11,703 nt of DNA, from contig JAPLJW010000204.1 in NCBI GenBank assembly GCA_026388365.1, forward strand, positions 1 through 11,703. Reading direction: 5' to 3'. Below the pieces are notes generated by a model, which saw only the letters and a list, made by a program, of their open reading frames with translations, searched no databases and had not been told where the DNA came from. This DNA comes from Deltaproteobacteria bacterium. GTDB taxonomy: Bacteria; Desulfobacterota; Syntrophia; Syntrophales; UBA5619. Numbering within the stretch: position 1 is the first letter of the stretch; each line of letters begins with the position of its first letter. Shown one piece after another: positions 1-7,395 of the stretch. Position numbers and translations under genes: made by a program.

Positions 1-153
1 ACCCGCAAGGGCGATGAAGAGGTTTCCCGCGGTGAGGGTGCGCGTGTCCGTGGAGATGCCCCGGCAGGACCAGCCGCGGCCGCCCCGGAGCGGGGCGCCC
101 CCCGTAGCCTTCAGGATCTCCTCGGCGGAAAGGACCGGAACGGTGTCCGTCAT
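1..153 (-). CDS. murF: MurF, UDP-MurNAc-tripeptide--D-Ala-D-Ala ligase, N-terminal part only
   Basis: Only the first 51 codons lie in the window; the gene runs off the left edge. MurF adds D-Ala-D-Ala to the UDP-MurNAc tripeptide in the cytoplasm, the last step of the soluble peptidoglycan precursor pathway. The visible part ends with GISTDTRTLTAGNLFIALAG, the typical Mur-ligase N-terminal uridine-binding segment (STDTR, then NLFIAL). The ATG at 153-151 overlaps the murE stop codon in an ATGA. A GGGAGGGAGGG purine tract sits just upstream, inside the end of murE, so translation is probably coupled. The identity rests on this short segment plus the position directly after murE, which is the standard dcw order. 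Catalytic and ATP-binding motifs are outside the window. Confidence 0.88.
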   Translation of the reverse strand, partial: MTDTVPVLSAEEILKATGGAPLRGGRGWSCRGISTDTRTLTAGNLFIALAG

Positions 154-1682
154 GATCCCTCCCTCCCGGTCTGCCATAGCTTCAGCTTCTCCCGCGCGAT
201 CGCCCGGTCGTCGAAGGGAACCTTCCGGCTGCCGATGACCTGGTAATCTTCGTGGCCCTTCCCCGCGATGAGAACGATGTCCGCTGCCCCGGAGAGGCCG
301 ATGGCTGCGCCAATGGCTTCTCTCCGGTCGGGGATAACGAGGTATCCCTTCCGGTCCGGATGGCCCTCAAATTCGGTGATATCGGAGAATTTCGGCGCCC
401 GGATGCCCGCTTCGATCTCCCGGATGATCTCCAGGGGATCCTCCGTCCGCGGGTTGTCCGAGGTCACGATCGCCAGGTCGCTCCTCTCGGTTGCCGCCTT
501 GCCCATGAGCGGCCTCTTGCCGCGGTCCCGGTCTCCGCCGCAGCCGAAGACGGTGATGATCCGTCCCTTCCGGAAGCCCGACAGGTTTTCGAGTACCTTC
601 CGCAGGGCATCTTCCGTGTGGGCGTAATCTACAAAAACGGCGGGTTGCCCCGCCGCGCTGACCTTCTCCAGGCGTCCCGGAACCTGAAGCAGCCCGGAGA
701 TCCCGTTCCGGATGGCCCCGTTGGGGATCCCGACGGCCCTGGCGGCCGCGGCCGCGGCCAGGATGTTGTAGAGATTGTATTTCCCCGTTAGCGGGGAGGC
801 AATGTCGAGTTCCTCGCCTTCAAGATGGAGCTTTGCCTCGATGCCTCCGAGAGATAAATTGAAAGGCGCGGCGGTGACGTCGCAGGGATTGTCGAGGCCG
901 TAGGTGAGGCGGCCGCCCGCGACCTGCCGGATGATCCGCCGACCCCAGGGGTCGTCGCCGTTGAGGATCATTCGCCGGGGGAGATCCTTCCCGCCGCCGG
1001 GGAGAACATCGGTGAAGAAGCGTTTTTTGGCCTGGAAGTAATTTTCCATCGTTCTGTGGTAGTCCAGATGGTCCTGGGCGAGGTTCGTGAAAATTCCCAG
1101 GTCGAAGGCGCAGTCGTCAACCCGGCGCAGCGCGATCGCATGGGACGAGACCTCGGCCACGACGTGTGTGACCCCGTGGTCCGCCATCTCCCGAAGGATC
1201 CGCTGTATCTCAAAGGATTCGGGCGTGGTGTTCGGGGCGGGGAAACGTTTTTCTCCGTAGCGGTAATCGACCGTTCCCAGCACGCCGACCGAATGGCCCG
1301 CGGCCCGGAGGATCGCCTCCAGCAGGTAGGTGATGGTGGTCTTCCCCTTCGTTCCCACCACGGCGATCAGACAAAGAGAGACGGATGGGTGACCGAAAAA
1401 GTTTCTTCCGAGGCGGCCGAGGACCCGGCGGCTGTCCCGGACGCGGATGGCCGTGACGCCGGCGGGCGGGGCAAAATCCCGCTCGTGGATGATGAAGCGG
1501 GCGCCGCGGGCCAGGGCGTCGTCGATGAATTCATGGCCGTCCGTCTTGAGGCCGGGGATCGCCACGAAGAGGCTCTCTTGTTCGCACTGCCGCGAATGGT
1601 AACAGATGGAACGGACCTCGCCGTCCGGATCCCCCGTGATCCCGAGGGTTTCGATTTCCTTCATCAGCGGCGGAAGTCGCAT
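150..1682 (-). CDS. murE: MurE, UDP-MurNAc-L-Ala-D-Glu:meso-diaminopimelate ligase
   Basis: This 510-residue cytoplasmic ATP-dependent ligase adds the third amino acid of the peptidoglycan stem peptide. Visible motifs are the ATP-binding loop GTKGKTT (110-116), EVSSHA (177-182), the QAKK segment (217-220) where the family carries its carbamylated lysine, DYAH (352-355), DNPRTEDP (409-416) and GKGHEDYQ (474-481). The DNPR signature is the one linked to meso-diaminopimelate rather than lysine, so a DAP-type wall is expected. Length is normal for the family. The frame stays open 40 codons further upstream, but that stretch lies inside ftsI and is not Mur-like. The ATG at 1682 follows an AAAGGTGG ribosome binding site and starts 10 bases after the ftsI stop. 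It overlaps murF by ATGA. Confidence 0.96.
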   Translation of the reverse strand: MRLPPLMKEIETLGITGDPDGEVRSICYHSRQCEQESLFVAIPGLKTDGHEFIDDALARGARFIIHERDFAPPAGVTAIRVRDSRRVLGRLGRNFFGHPSVSLCLIAVVGTKGKTTITYLLEAILRAAGHSVGVLGTVDYRYGEKRFPAPNTTPESFEIQRILREMADHGVTHVVAEVSSHAIALRRVDDCAFDLGIFTNLAQDHLDYHRTMENYFQAKKRFFTDVLPGGGKDLPRRMILNGDDPWGRRIIRQVAGGRLTYGLDNPCDVTAAPFNLSLGGIEAKLHLEGEELDIASPLTGKYNLYNILAAAAAARAVGIPNGAIRNGISGLLQVPGRLEKVSAAGQPAVFVDYAHTEDALRKVLENLSGFRKGRIITVFGCGGDRDRGKRPLMGKAATERSDLAIVTSDNPRTEDPLEIIREIEAGIRAPKFSDITEFEGHPDRKGYLVIPDRREAIGAAIGLSGAADIVLIAGKGHEDYQVIGSRKVPFDDRAIAREKLKLWQTGREGS

Positions 1683-1692
1683 CGGACCACCT

Positions 1693-3681
1693 TTAAGAAC
1701 CCATGCCGAAGGTGACGGTGCAGCGGCGGTCCTCCGGCGCGGGCCTCCCGGCCGCCGGCTGCTGGGCGGTCGCCCAGCCGCTTCCGACGACACGGACTTC
1801 AATTCCTTTCTCTTTTGATCTCTTCAGAACCTCGCGGATCGTCAACCCCCGGAAATTCGGTACGACCGTATCGTCCGTTTCCACCCCCGTCCGGTCCGTG
1901 AGGGGCGCCGGGGTGGAAATGAGACTCACCTTCATGTCGCCGCTGAGGGGCTTTTCCTCTTCCGGTGCGGGATTTCTTCGGATGTTCGTCTTGAAACAGG
2001 TCAGAAGCTGTTCGCCGATATTCTTGAAGACCGGGGCCGCCGCAACGCCCCCCCATCGGTCCCGCTGCGGCTCGTCCAGGCTGACCAGGATCGCGATCTG
2101 CGGGTCCTCAGCCGGGAAGAACCCCATGAAGGAGGTCTTGACCCGTTCCGTCGAATAGACGCGCCGGGCAAAATCAAATTTCTGCGAGGTGCCCGTCTTT
2201 CCGGCGACGGCGACGTTCACGATGCCGGCACGCTTGCCGGTGCCGTCTTCCATACCGACCACGTCGGTCAGGATCGCCGTCAGCCGCTTTGCCGTTTCCG
2301 TGGAGATGACCCGGCGGACCACGGTCGGATGATAGGCCTGGACCAGGTTTCCCTTCCGGTCCATGAGCCCCCGGACGACGAAGGGTTTCATCAGGACCCC
2401 CTGGTTGGCGACGCTGGAGAGGGCGGTGATGAGCTGGATGGCGGTTACGGAGATTCCCTGGCCGAAGGCGATGGTTGCCGCGTCCACCCGGGTCCATTTT
2501 TCCACCGGCCGAAGGAGACCGCCCACCTCGCCCGGGAGGTCAATGCCGGTTTTGTCGCCAAACCCGAACTTGCGGATGTACTGGTAGAATTTTTCTTTAC
2601 CGAGTTTTTCGGCCACCTTGACCGATCCGATATTGCTCGAATATTTCAGGATGTCGTGGAAGGAAAGGGCGCCGTGGCGCTTGCGTTGCGCTTCGTGGAT
2701 CACGCGGTCGGCAATCGCATAGTTGCCGTTTTCACAGTTGAACATGTCCGTTTCCTTGACGACGCCCTCTTCGAGTGCCGCCGCCGCCAGAAACGGTTTG
2801 AAGGTGGAGCCGGGATCGAAGCAGTCGGTGATGGCCTTGTTTTTCCCGGTGGCGGAATTGACCGCGGAGAAATGGTTGGGGTCGAATCCCAACTCGTTGG
2901 CCAGGGCGAGGATTTCTCCCGTGCGGGGATCCATGACAATCGCGAATCCTCCCTTAGCCCCCTTATCCTTCACGGCGGCCTTCAGATGGGATTCCACAAG
3001 GTGCTGGATGCGGTTGTCGATGGTCAGGACGAGGTTGTAATTCTCTTTCTGGACGGTTTCGGGCCTCTCCACGCGGGGGTAGAGCCGCTTCCCCTTGGCG
3101 TCCCTCGTCCAGATCAAATTTTCAGGGGCGCCCTTCAGATAGCGGTCATAGCGCAGTTCGAGCCCTTCCAGACCGGTGGCGTCTATGCCGACGAAGCCGA
3201 TCAGATGGCCGGCCAGTTCGCCGCTGGGATAGTAACGCTTGGGTTCCTTGATGATGAAGATGCCGTCGACGTCCAACTCCTGCACAAGATTGGCCTGTTC
3301 GGGGGCGATTCTCCGGGCAAGCCAGCAGAAATTCTTTGCGCCGGACAGTTTCTTCTGGAGGACGGTCTTGTCCGTCTGGAGAATGGCGGCGAGACGACCG
3401 GCCACCTCGACGGGGTTGTCGATCTTGGATGGATCGGCGCAGACGGAATCGGCCATAATGGTGGCGGCCATCTTTTCGCCGTTCCGGTCGAAGATGATCC
3501 CCCTTTCCGGTTGCAGCAGAAGGGTCTGGGTATGCTGTTTTTCGGCGAGGGCCTTCAGCTCCTTGCCGGACAGAATCTGCAGTTGAAAGGCGCGTGAGGC
3601 GAGCGCGACGAAAAGTACCAGGAAGAAGGCCAGCAGGGTGGCAATCCGGAATTTCATCCATTTTCTCGATTCGCGGGTCAT
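1693..3681 (-). CDS. ftsI: FtsI/PBP3-type division transpeptidase with a C-terminal PASTA domain
   Basis: This 662-residue class B penicillin-binding protein cross-links septal peptidoglycan at the division site. A short cytoplasmic N-terminus is followed by one membrane helix (about 11-32). The PBP dimerisation domain begins near RGIIFDRNG (60-68). The transpeptidase domain has the catalytic STFK (292-295, nucleophile Ser292), SSN (348-350) and KTGT (495-498). Residues about 604-660 form one PASTA-like domain, from VVPNFRGLTIREVL to the end; PASTA domains bind muropeptides or beta-lactams in other proteins. The chosen ATG at 3681 overlaps the ftsL stop by ATGA. The longer open frame upstream lies within ftsL and is charged and non-homologous. 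A second possible start is Met9 at 3657. Partners should be FtsL (just upstream) and FtsW (not in the window). Confidence 0.95.
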   Translation of the reverse strand: MTRESRKWMKFRIATLLAFFLVLFVALASRAFQLQILSGKELKALAEKQHTQTLLLQPERGIIFDRNGEKMAATIMADSVCADPSKIDNPVEVAGRLAAILQTDKTVLQKKLSGAKNFCWLARRIAPEQANLVQELDVDGIFIIKEPKRYYPSGELAGHLIGFVGIDATGLEGLELRYDRYLKGAPENLIWTRDAKGKRLYPRVERPETVQKENYNLVLTIDNRIQHLVESHLKAAVKDKGAKGGFAIVMDPRTGEILALANELGFDPNHFSAVNSATGKNKAITDCFDPGSTFKPFLAAAALEEGVVKETDMFNCENGNYAIADRVIHEAQRKRHGALSFHDILKYSSNIGSVKVAEKLGKEKFYQYIRKFGFGDKTGIDLPGEVGGLLRPVEKWTRVDAATIAFGQGISVTAIQLITALSSVANQGVLMKPFVVRGLMDRKGNLVQAYHPTVVRRVISTETAKRLTAILTDVVGMEDGTGKRAGIVNVAVAGKTGTSQKFDFARRVYSTERVKTSFMGFFPAEDPQIAILVSLDEPQRDRWGGVAAAPVFKNIGEQLLTCFKTNIRRNPAPEEEKPLSGDMKVSLISTPAPLTDRTGVETDDTVVPNFRGLTIREVLKRSKEKGIEVRVVGSGWATAQQPAAGRPAPEDRRCTVTFGMGS

Positions 3682-3998
3682 TTCAGTACGATCACCTGCG
3701 TCCTTTCCGGATAGGTCATCTGCAGCTTCTCCCGGGCGATGGTTTCGATCCTCCGGGGTGATCTCAGCGTGGCAAGCTCGACCTTCAGCTTCGTCTGTTC
3801 TTCCGTGATCTGTTCTCGGCTGCTCAACTCCCGGGCGGTCTGGTACTCCAACTCCGTCATGTGGATGTGGCTCCATACATAGAGGAGCGCCACCGCCATC
3901 AGGATGGAGGCGATGAAGACCCAGGTCGAATATCCGATCCGGCCGGGTGCGTGCTCCTGCGGTCGAACCGTATGTTTGAGAACCTCTACGGCCTGCAT
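3678..3998 (-). CDS. ftsL: FtsL-like divisome membrane protein
   Basis: This is a 106-residue bitopic membrane protein. A cytoplasmic N-terminus (1-22) leads to one hydrophobic helix (about 23-44). A polar, heptad-prone segment (about 48-80) is predicted to be coiled coil, followed by a short tail with RIETIAREKLQMTYP. This architecture and the position between rsmH and ftsI identify FtsL, which in well-studied bacteria pairs with FtsB and activates the FtsWI synthase. FtsL sequences diverge strongly, so the call leans on topology and gene order. The ATG at 3998 lies 13 bases inside the end of rsmH, with GAGAGG eight bases ahead. The stop overlaps the ftsI start by ATGA. Confidence 0.85.
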   Translation of the reverse strand: MQAVEVLKHTVRPQEHAPGRIGYSTWVFIASILMAVALLYVWSHIHMTELEYQTARELSSREQITEEQTKLKVELATLRSPRRIETIAREKLQMTYPERTQVIVLK

Positions 3999-4936
3999 GA
4001 TCCGATCCTCTCCGCCGTTCTGAGCTTTGCGCTTCTGGCCCGCGGGTTGTCGCGGATCTCCGCCTCGCCCGCGACCACCGGCTTCCGTGTCACCACTTTC
4101 ATCGACGGCTTCCGGCCGCAGGCGCAGACGGGAAGGTCGGGGGGGCAGATGCAGCCTTTTTCTCCGGCGCGGAAGGCGTTCTTGACGATCCGGTCTTCCA
4201 GAGAATGGAAGGAGATGACGGAGAAGCGTCCCCCGGGTTTGAGGCGGTCCATCCCGCCGGTTACGGCCCGGTGAAGATTGGCGAGTTCGTCGTTGACGGC
4301 GATCCGGAGGGCCTGGAAGGTCCGGGTCGCCGGATGGATTCGGGCGGGTCCCCTGATCTTGGGCAATGCCCCGGCCACCACAGAGGCCAAATCGGCCGTC
4401 GTCCGGATGGGGGAAAGGGCTCGCCTCTCCACGATGGCCCGGGCGACTCTCCCCGCCATCCTTTCCTCGCCGAACTTCCGGATCAACCCCTCTAACTCCT
4501 TTCCGGAGAGGGTGTGGACGAGATCATACGCGCTCGCACCCCGGACCTGGTCCATCCGCATATCCAGGGGGGCGTCGAGCGTAAAGCTGAATCCCCTTTG
4601 AGCCGTGTCCAGTTGATGGGAGGAAACGCCCAGATCGAGGAGGATTCCCTCCACCTTTTCGATGTTCATTCCGGACAGAATGGTTTCCATGTCGGCGAAA
4701 TTCCCCTTTACCAGGATCGCCCGGTCGCCGAAGGGCGCCAGACGTTTCTGGGTTTCCCGGAGCGCCTCCCCGTCGGCGTCGATGCCGATCAGGCGGCCGT
4801 CCGGCGCCGAGTTCCTCAGGATTTCAAAGGCGTGTCCCCCGCCTCCCAGCGTGCCGTCCACATAGACGGCCCCCGCCCGGCATTGAAGGGAAGCGATGAC
4901 TTCTCCGACCAGGACCGGTTTGTGGAAAACGTCCAT
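3986..4936 (-). CDS. rsmH: RsmH (MraW), 16S rRNA m4C1402 N4-methyltransferase
   Basis: This 316-residue SAM-dependent enzyme methylates N4 of cytidine 1402 in the decoding centre of 16S rRNA. Signatures in order are HKPVLVGEVI near the N-terminus, the SAM-binding DGTLGGGGH (27-35), the acidic IGIDAD (50-55), LDLGVSSHQLD (100-110), LDMRMD (124-129), SVISFHSLEDRIVK (239-252) and the Cys-rich GCICPPDLPVCACG (261-274). The end contains NPRARSAKLR, typical of the family. Length is normal. It follows mraZ after 51 bases, the usual dcw order. The ribosome binding site ahead of the ATG is weak (AAGG at a distance, CAGGGA very close), so translation may depend partly on coupling to mraZ. Confidence 0.96.
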   Translation of the reverse strand: MDVFHKPVLVGEVIASLQCRAGAVYVDGTLGGGGHAFEILRNSAPDGRLIGIDADGEALRETQKRLAPFGDRAILVKGNFADMETILSGMNIEKVEGILLDLGVSSHQLDTAQRGFSFTLDAPLDMRMDQVRGASAYDLVHTLSGKELEGLIRKFGEERMAGRVARAIVERRALSPIRTTADLASVVAGALPKIRGPARIHPATRTFQALRIAVNDELANLHRAVTGGMDRLKPGGRFSVISFHSLEDRIVKNAFRAGEKGCICPPDLPVCACGRKPSMKVVTRKPVVAGEAEIRDNPRARSAKLRTAERIGSCRP

Positions 4937-4987
4937 TCCCTGATGCCTTCGTAAAACAAATCGAAAAAGCCATTGTCCCGGGGCCTT

Positions 4988-5434
4988 CTATATCCCCAAA
5001 TCCGCCATATAGTCGCTGAAGCCGTCCAGGTTGTCCCCGCTCTTCTTCATCTCGGCCTCGAACCTTTCCTTGCTCCAGATCTCAATCACCTTGATCATGC
5101 CGGCGAGGACGATATCTTTCTCCAGCTTTGCGAATTCTCTGAGATTGGGGGGGATGAGGATCCGACCTTGACCGTCGAGGGTGCAATCGACAGCGCCCGA
5201 CATGAAAAACCGCTGAAAGGCGCGCACTTCTTTCCTGAGCAGGGACTGGTGGGAGACTTTTTCTTCGATCACCCGCCACTCGTCGTAGGGGAAGACCATC
5301 AGATAGCCGTCCCAGTTCGTGATGACGAGACGGTTGTCGTATTTCTCGGCAAAGACTTCGCGGAGCCGCGAGGGGAAAATGACCCTCCCCTTGTCATCAA
5401 TGGCGTGGTAATATTGACCTCGGAAGACGGACAT
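4988..5434 (-). CDS. mraZ: MraZ, transcriptional regulator of the dcw cluster
   Basis: This 148-residue DNA-binding protein contains two AbrB-like MraZ half-domains. Each is marked by a D-x-x-G-R motif: [14 protein letters not shown] near the N-terminus and [14 protein letters not shown] in the second half. In E. coli MraZ binds direct repeats upstream of its own gene and represses the dcw operon. Matching repeats lie just upstream here. I chose the ATG at 5434 because [17 protein letters not shown] is the family N-terminus and a GGAGG ribosome binding site precedes it by about 11 bases. Another in-frame ATG 33 bases upstream would place the operator repeats within the gene and lacks support. 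It is the first gene after the promoter at 5482-5510. Confidence 0.96.
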   Translation of the reverse strand: MSVFRGQYYHAIDDKGRVIFPSRLREVFAEKYDNRLVITNWDGYLMVFPYDEWRVIEEKVSHQSLLRKEVRAFQRFFMSGAVDCTLDGQGRILIPPNLREFAKLEKDIVLAGMIKVIEIWSKERFEAEMKKSGDNLDGFSDYMADLGI

Positions 5435-5447
5435 TGACGATTTATCC

Positions 5448-5473
5448 TCCACTATAATCCACTTCACTCCACT
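5448..5473 (-). promoter_or_regulatory. Triple MraZ operator box, AGTGGA repeats on a 10-bp period
   Basis: Read on the minus strand, AGTGGA occurs three times at exactly 10-bp steps. On the plus strand these are TCCACT at 5448-5453, 5458-5463 and 5468-5473. MraZ of E. coli recognises GTGGG-type repeats with about the same period upstream of its own gene, so this is very probably the MraZ autoregulatory site. The boxes lie from just after the predicted transcription start to the ribosome binding site. The last copy runs into it as AGTGGAGG, so binding should block early transcription. Confidence 0.85.
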
Positions 5474-5481
5474 TTGGGGTC

Positions 5482-5510
5482 AAGATAGAGGAGGTTTTCG
5501 CCTTTGTCAA
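5482..5510 (-). promoter_or_regulatory. Sigma-70 type promoter of the dcw operon
   Basis: On the minus strand, a perfect -35 hexamer TTGACA (plus coordinates 5505-5510) is separated by 17 bp from TATCTT (5482-5487), a 4 of 6 match to the -10 consensus. An A/T-rich tract at 5511-5530, which includes the mltG stop codon, sits directly upstream like an UP element. The predicted start lies near 5475, immediately before the MraZ boxes. This would give mraZ and the genes after it a promoter of their own, separate from ruvX-mltG. Confidence 0.75.
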
Positions 5511-5520
5511 GAAATATTTT

Positions 5521-6573
5521 TTATTTTTTTTGTCTGTTAATTTGATGTTTTGAGACGGCCCTGTTGTGCCCGGCGAGGCTGACGGAAAAGTCGTGCGATC
5601 CGTCGTTCTTTGCCACGAAATAGAGGTAATCGACTTTGGCGGGGTAGAGGGCCGCCCGGAGGGAATCGATGCCGGGGTTGGCGATGGGTCCCGGCGGGAG
5701 GCCGTTGATCCGGTAGGTGTTGTAGGGCGTGTCCGATTTCAGGTGTCTCAGCAAGACGGTTTTCACGTGAGTGCCGTCCTGTTCGAGTTTGTAGACGGCT
5801 GTCGGATCGCTCTGCAGTTTCATTCCCTTTGCAAGACGGTTGTGAAAAACGGCGGAGATAAACTCTTTTTCGTCCTTGTTGCCCGATTCCTTGCCGATGA
5901 TCGAGGCGAGGGTCACCCACTGGGCGTGGGTCAGGCCGATCTCCTTCGCGCGCTTCCGCATCTCCGGCGTGACCTCCTTCCAAAACTTCCCGACGAGAAT
6001 CCGGAGGATCTCCTGGGTCGTCATGGACCGGTCGAACCGGTAGGTGTCCGGGTAGAGGTATCCCTCGATGCTGTCCGCGTCGATGTCGAGGGAGGCCAGA
6101 AATGACCGGTCGGCGGCCAGCGCCGCGAATTCCTTCTCATTGATCAGCTTGAAGATCGAAAGCCGCCGGGCCACTTCGTTTAAGGTGATATCCTCGGGCA
6201 ATGTCACCGAATAAACCTTGATCTCTCCGCGGACCAGTTTATCTATGATCGCCGAAGGCGACATCACGCCGGTGAGTTCATATTCACCCGCCCGGATTTG
6301 CCGGTTTGCCTTCTTTACGAGGGCCAGGACCCAGAAAAATGGACGGTTCTCGACCAGACCGGCATCGTTGAGAATTTCCGTGATCCGGAGGAAGCCGGTT
6401 CCTCTCGGAATATTGACCGTCCCGGCAGTCGCTTGAGGATTCACAGGGGTCGTCGCGTAATAGTAGAAGGCCACCCCGGTCAGAAACAGAACCAGAAGGC
6501 ACAGGAGAACCTTTTTCCATTCGTAAAACCATCTCATTCGAGATATCATTTTTGAATAGGCTTGCATGTTCAT
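5521..6573 (-). CDS. mltG: MltG (YceG), endolytic peptidoglycan transglycosylase
   Basis: This 350-residue inner-membrane enzyme cleaves nascent glycan strands and is thought to set glycan chain length. One membrane helix (about 20-38) follows a short cytoplasmic N-terminus. A LysM-like region (about 52-117) leads into the YceG catalytic domain, with IEGYLYPDTY (169-178), ASIIGKES (223-230), FHNRLAKGMKLQSDPT (243-258), TPYNTYRINGLPPGPIANPG (282-301) and DYLYFV near the end. Glu229 aligns with the Glu I take as catalytic in E. coli MltG (Glu218, from memory). The usual preceding Glu of the E-K-E motif is Gly227. The ATG at 6573 overlaps the ruvX stop by ATGA; Met3 and Met9 are alternative starts. 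The mraZ promoter begins 10 bases after its stop, and no terminator is visible between them. Confidence 0.94.
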   Translation of the reverse strand: MNMQAYSKMISRMRWFYEWKKVLLCLLVLFLTGVAFYYYATTPVNPQATAGTVNIPRGTGFLRITEILNDAGLVENRPFFWVLALVKKANRQIRAGEYELTGVMSPSAIIDKLVRGEIKVYSVTLPEDITLNEVARRLSIFKLINEKEFAALAADRSFLASLDIDADSIEGYLYPDTYRFDRSMTTQEILRILVGKFWKEVTPEMRKRAKEIGLTHAQWVTLASIIGKESGNKDEKEFISAVFHNRLAKGMKLQSDPTAVYKLEQDGTHVKTVLLRHLKSDTPYNTYRINGLPPGPIANPGIDSLRAALYPAKVDYLYFVAKNDGSHDFSVSLAGHNRAVSKHQINRQKK

Positions 6574-7010
6574 CGGGCGGTTTGTCCGGTTTTCCCCTCA
6601 CGGGCCAGGGCATCGAGATAGCCCTGAAGGATGATGCCGGCGGCCAAGCGGTCCACGATCCCTCTTTTCTTCTCCCGGCGGACGCCGGTCTCCCGGAGGA
6701 GTTCCTCCGCCTCCTTTGTTGAGAGGGTTTCATCCCGGCGGATGATGGGAAGTGTAAAACGGGTCTGCAGCCGCCGGATAAACCGGTTGACCTTCTCGCA
6801 CTGGATTCCCTCGCTGCCGTCGAGACGAATGGGGTAACCGACGACGATCCGTTCGATGTCATAGCGTCCGATCAACTCGGCGATCGCTCCGAGATCCGCA
6901 TCGCGGTTCTTCCGGACGATGGTCCCGACTCCCTGCGCCGTCATTCCGAGTTCATCGCAGACCGCAACGCCGATCCTTCGGCTGCCGTAATCCAACCCCA
7001 GTACCCTCAT
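6570..7010 (-). CDS. ruvX: RuvX/YqgF, RNase H-fold nuclease (Holliday junction resolvase-like; pre-16S rRNA processing)
   Basis: This is a 146-residue cytoplasmic protein of the YqgF family. The N-terminus MRVLGLDYGSRRIGVA is the RNase H-like strand with its first catalytic Asp (Asp7). IERIVVGYPIRLDGSEG is the central GxP motif, RRDETLSTKEAEELL carries the acidic Glu region, and the end has KKRGIVDRLAAGIILQGYLD with the last conserved Asp. In E. coli the family member is needed for 16S rRNA 5'-end maturation; resolvase activity has been proposed for relatives. I chose the ATG at 7010 because it begins the family's N-terminus and has GGGAGGA just ahead. The frame is open 65 codons further upstream, but that stretch is not homologous. 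It is translationally coupled to mltG. Confidence 0.94.
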   Translation of the reverse strand: MRVLGLDYGSRRIGVAVCDELGMTAQGVGTIVRKNRDADLGAIAELIGRYDIERIVVGYPIRLDGSEGIQCEKVNRFIRRLQTRFTLPIIRRDETLSTKEAEELLRETGVRREKKRGIVDRLAAGIILQGYLDALAREGKTGQTAR

Positions 7011-7038
7011 CGTTCCTCCCATCGATAAAGAAAAATCC

Positions 7039-7066
7039 TTATAAATCATCCGACATGAAAATTCCA
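7039..7066 (-). promoter_or_regulatory. Weak candidate promoter for ruvX-mltG
   Basis: On the minus strand a -10-like TTATAA (plus 7039-7044) lies 16 bp from TGGAAT (7061-7066), a poor -35. The start would fall near 7032, giving a leader of about 22 bases that contains the ruvX ribosome binding site. The position is sensible, but the -35 match is weak, so this is only a candidate. Confidence 0.3.
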
Positions 7067-7089
7067 TCCCATTCATCTTTCCGGAGGAA

Positions 7090-7395
7090 ATGGTTGATTC
7101 CGTTGCAAAACGTCCCAAACGCCGCGATTCGGGGATAGCTTCGGTCGTTTTAAGACCGAAAAACATGACCGCCGACCAGCTCCAGGCGGGCTGCAACCGG
7201 TTCACAAAGGATTGTTACCGGATCATGGAGATGGTCTACCGGGCGTTTAAGCAACCCAATGCTGTGGGAAAGATCACCGGTCTCATCTCCAAAGCGACGC
7301 TCAGGTTAAATTGCATGCTCGGAAATAAACGTTTTATAGAAGCCGATGGAACCGCGCGCTGCGCTCCCGACACGCCAGACCTGCGCGCGGAATGA
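7090..7395 (+). pseudogene. Remnant resembling the C-terminus of a B12-binding radical SAM protein
   Basis: An open stretch of 101 codons begins at an ATG preceded by GGAGGAA (spacing rather short); the frame is open back to about 7045. The piece ASVVLRPKNMTADQLQAGCN, followed by RFTKDCYRIM, resembles the C-terminal region of cobalamin-binding radical SAM enzymes (the type annotated DUF4070: F-x-P-x-x-M-T-x-E-x-L-x-x-G-Y, then Y). Nothing of the B12 domain or the CxxxCxxC cluster motif lies upstream, because ruvX occupies that DNA on the other strand. Inference: a 5'-deleted gene fragment. It could instead be a short lineage-specific protein, or chance. The resemblance is from memory and needs a profile search. 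Confidence 0.42.
7140..7160. repeat. Interrupted palindrome TTCGGTC-N7-GACCGAA
   Basis: A perfect 7-bp inverted repeat (7140-7146 and 7154-7160) flanks a 7-base spacer, GTTTTAA. It is about 130 bp upstream of the ruvX start and inside the radical SAM-like fragment. No U-tract follows on either strand in the right place, so it is not a convincing intrinsic terminator. It could be a regulator's operator or a chance stem. Confidence 0.4.

Noticed and set aside
2329..3597. Long plus-strand open frame of 422 codons opposite ftsI
   Set aside because: It is fully antisense to a well-supported ftsI with all catalytic motifs. Long antisense frames are expected in GC-rich genes, and its product shows no domain I recognise.
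7352..7390. CCGCGCGC...GCGCGCGG stem as a transcription terminator
   Set aside because: The loop is 23 bases and no U-tract follows on either strand.
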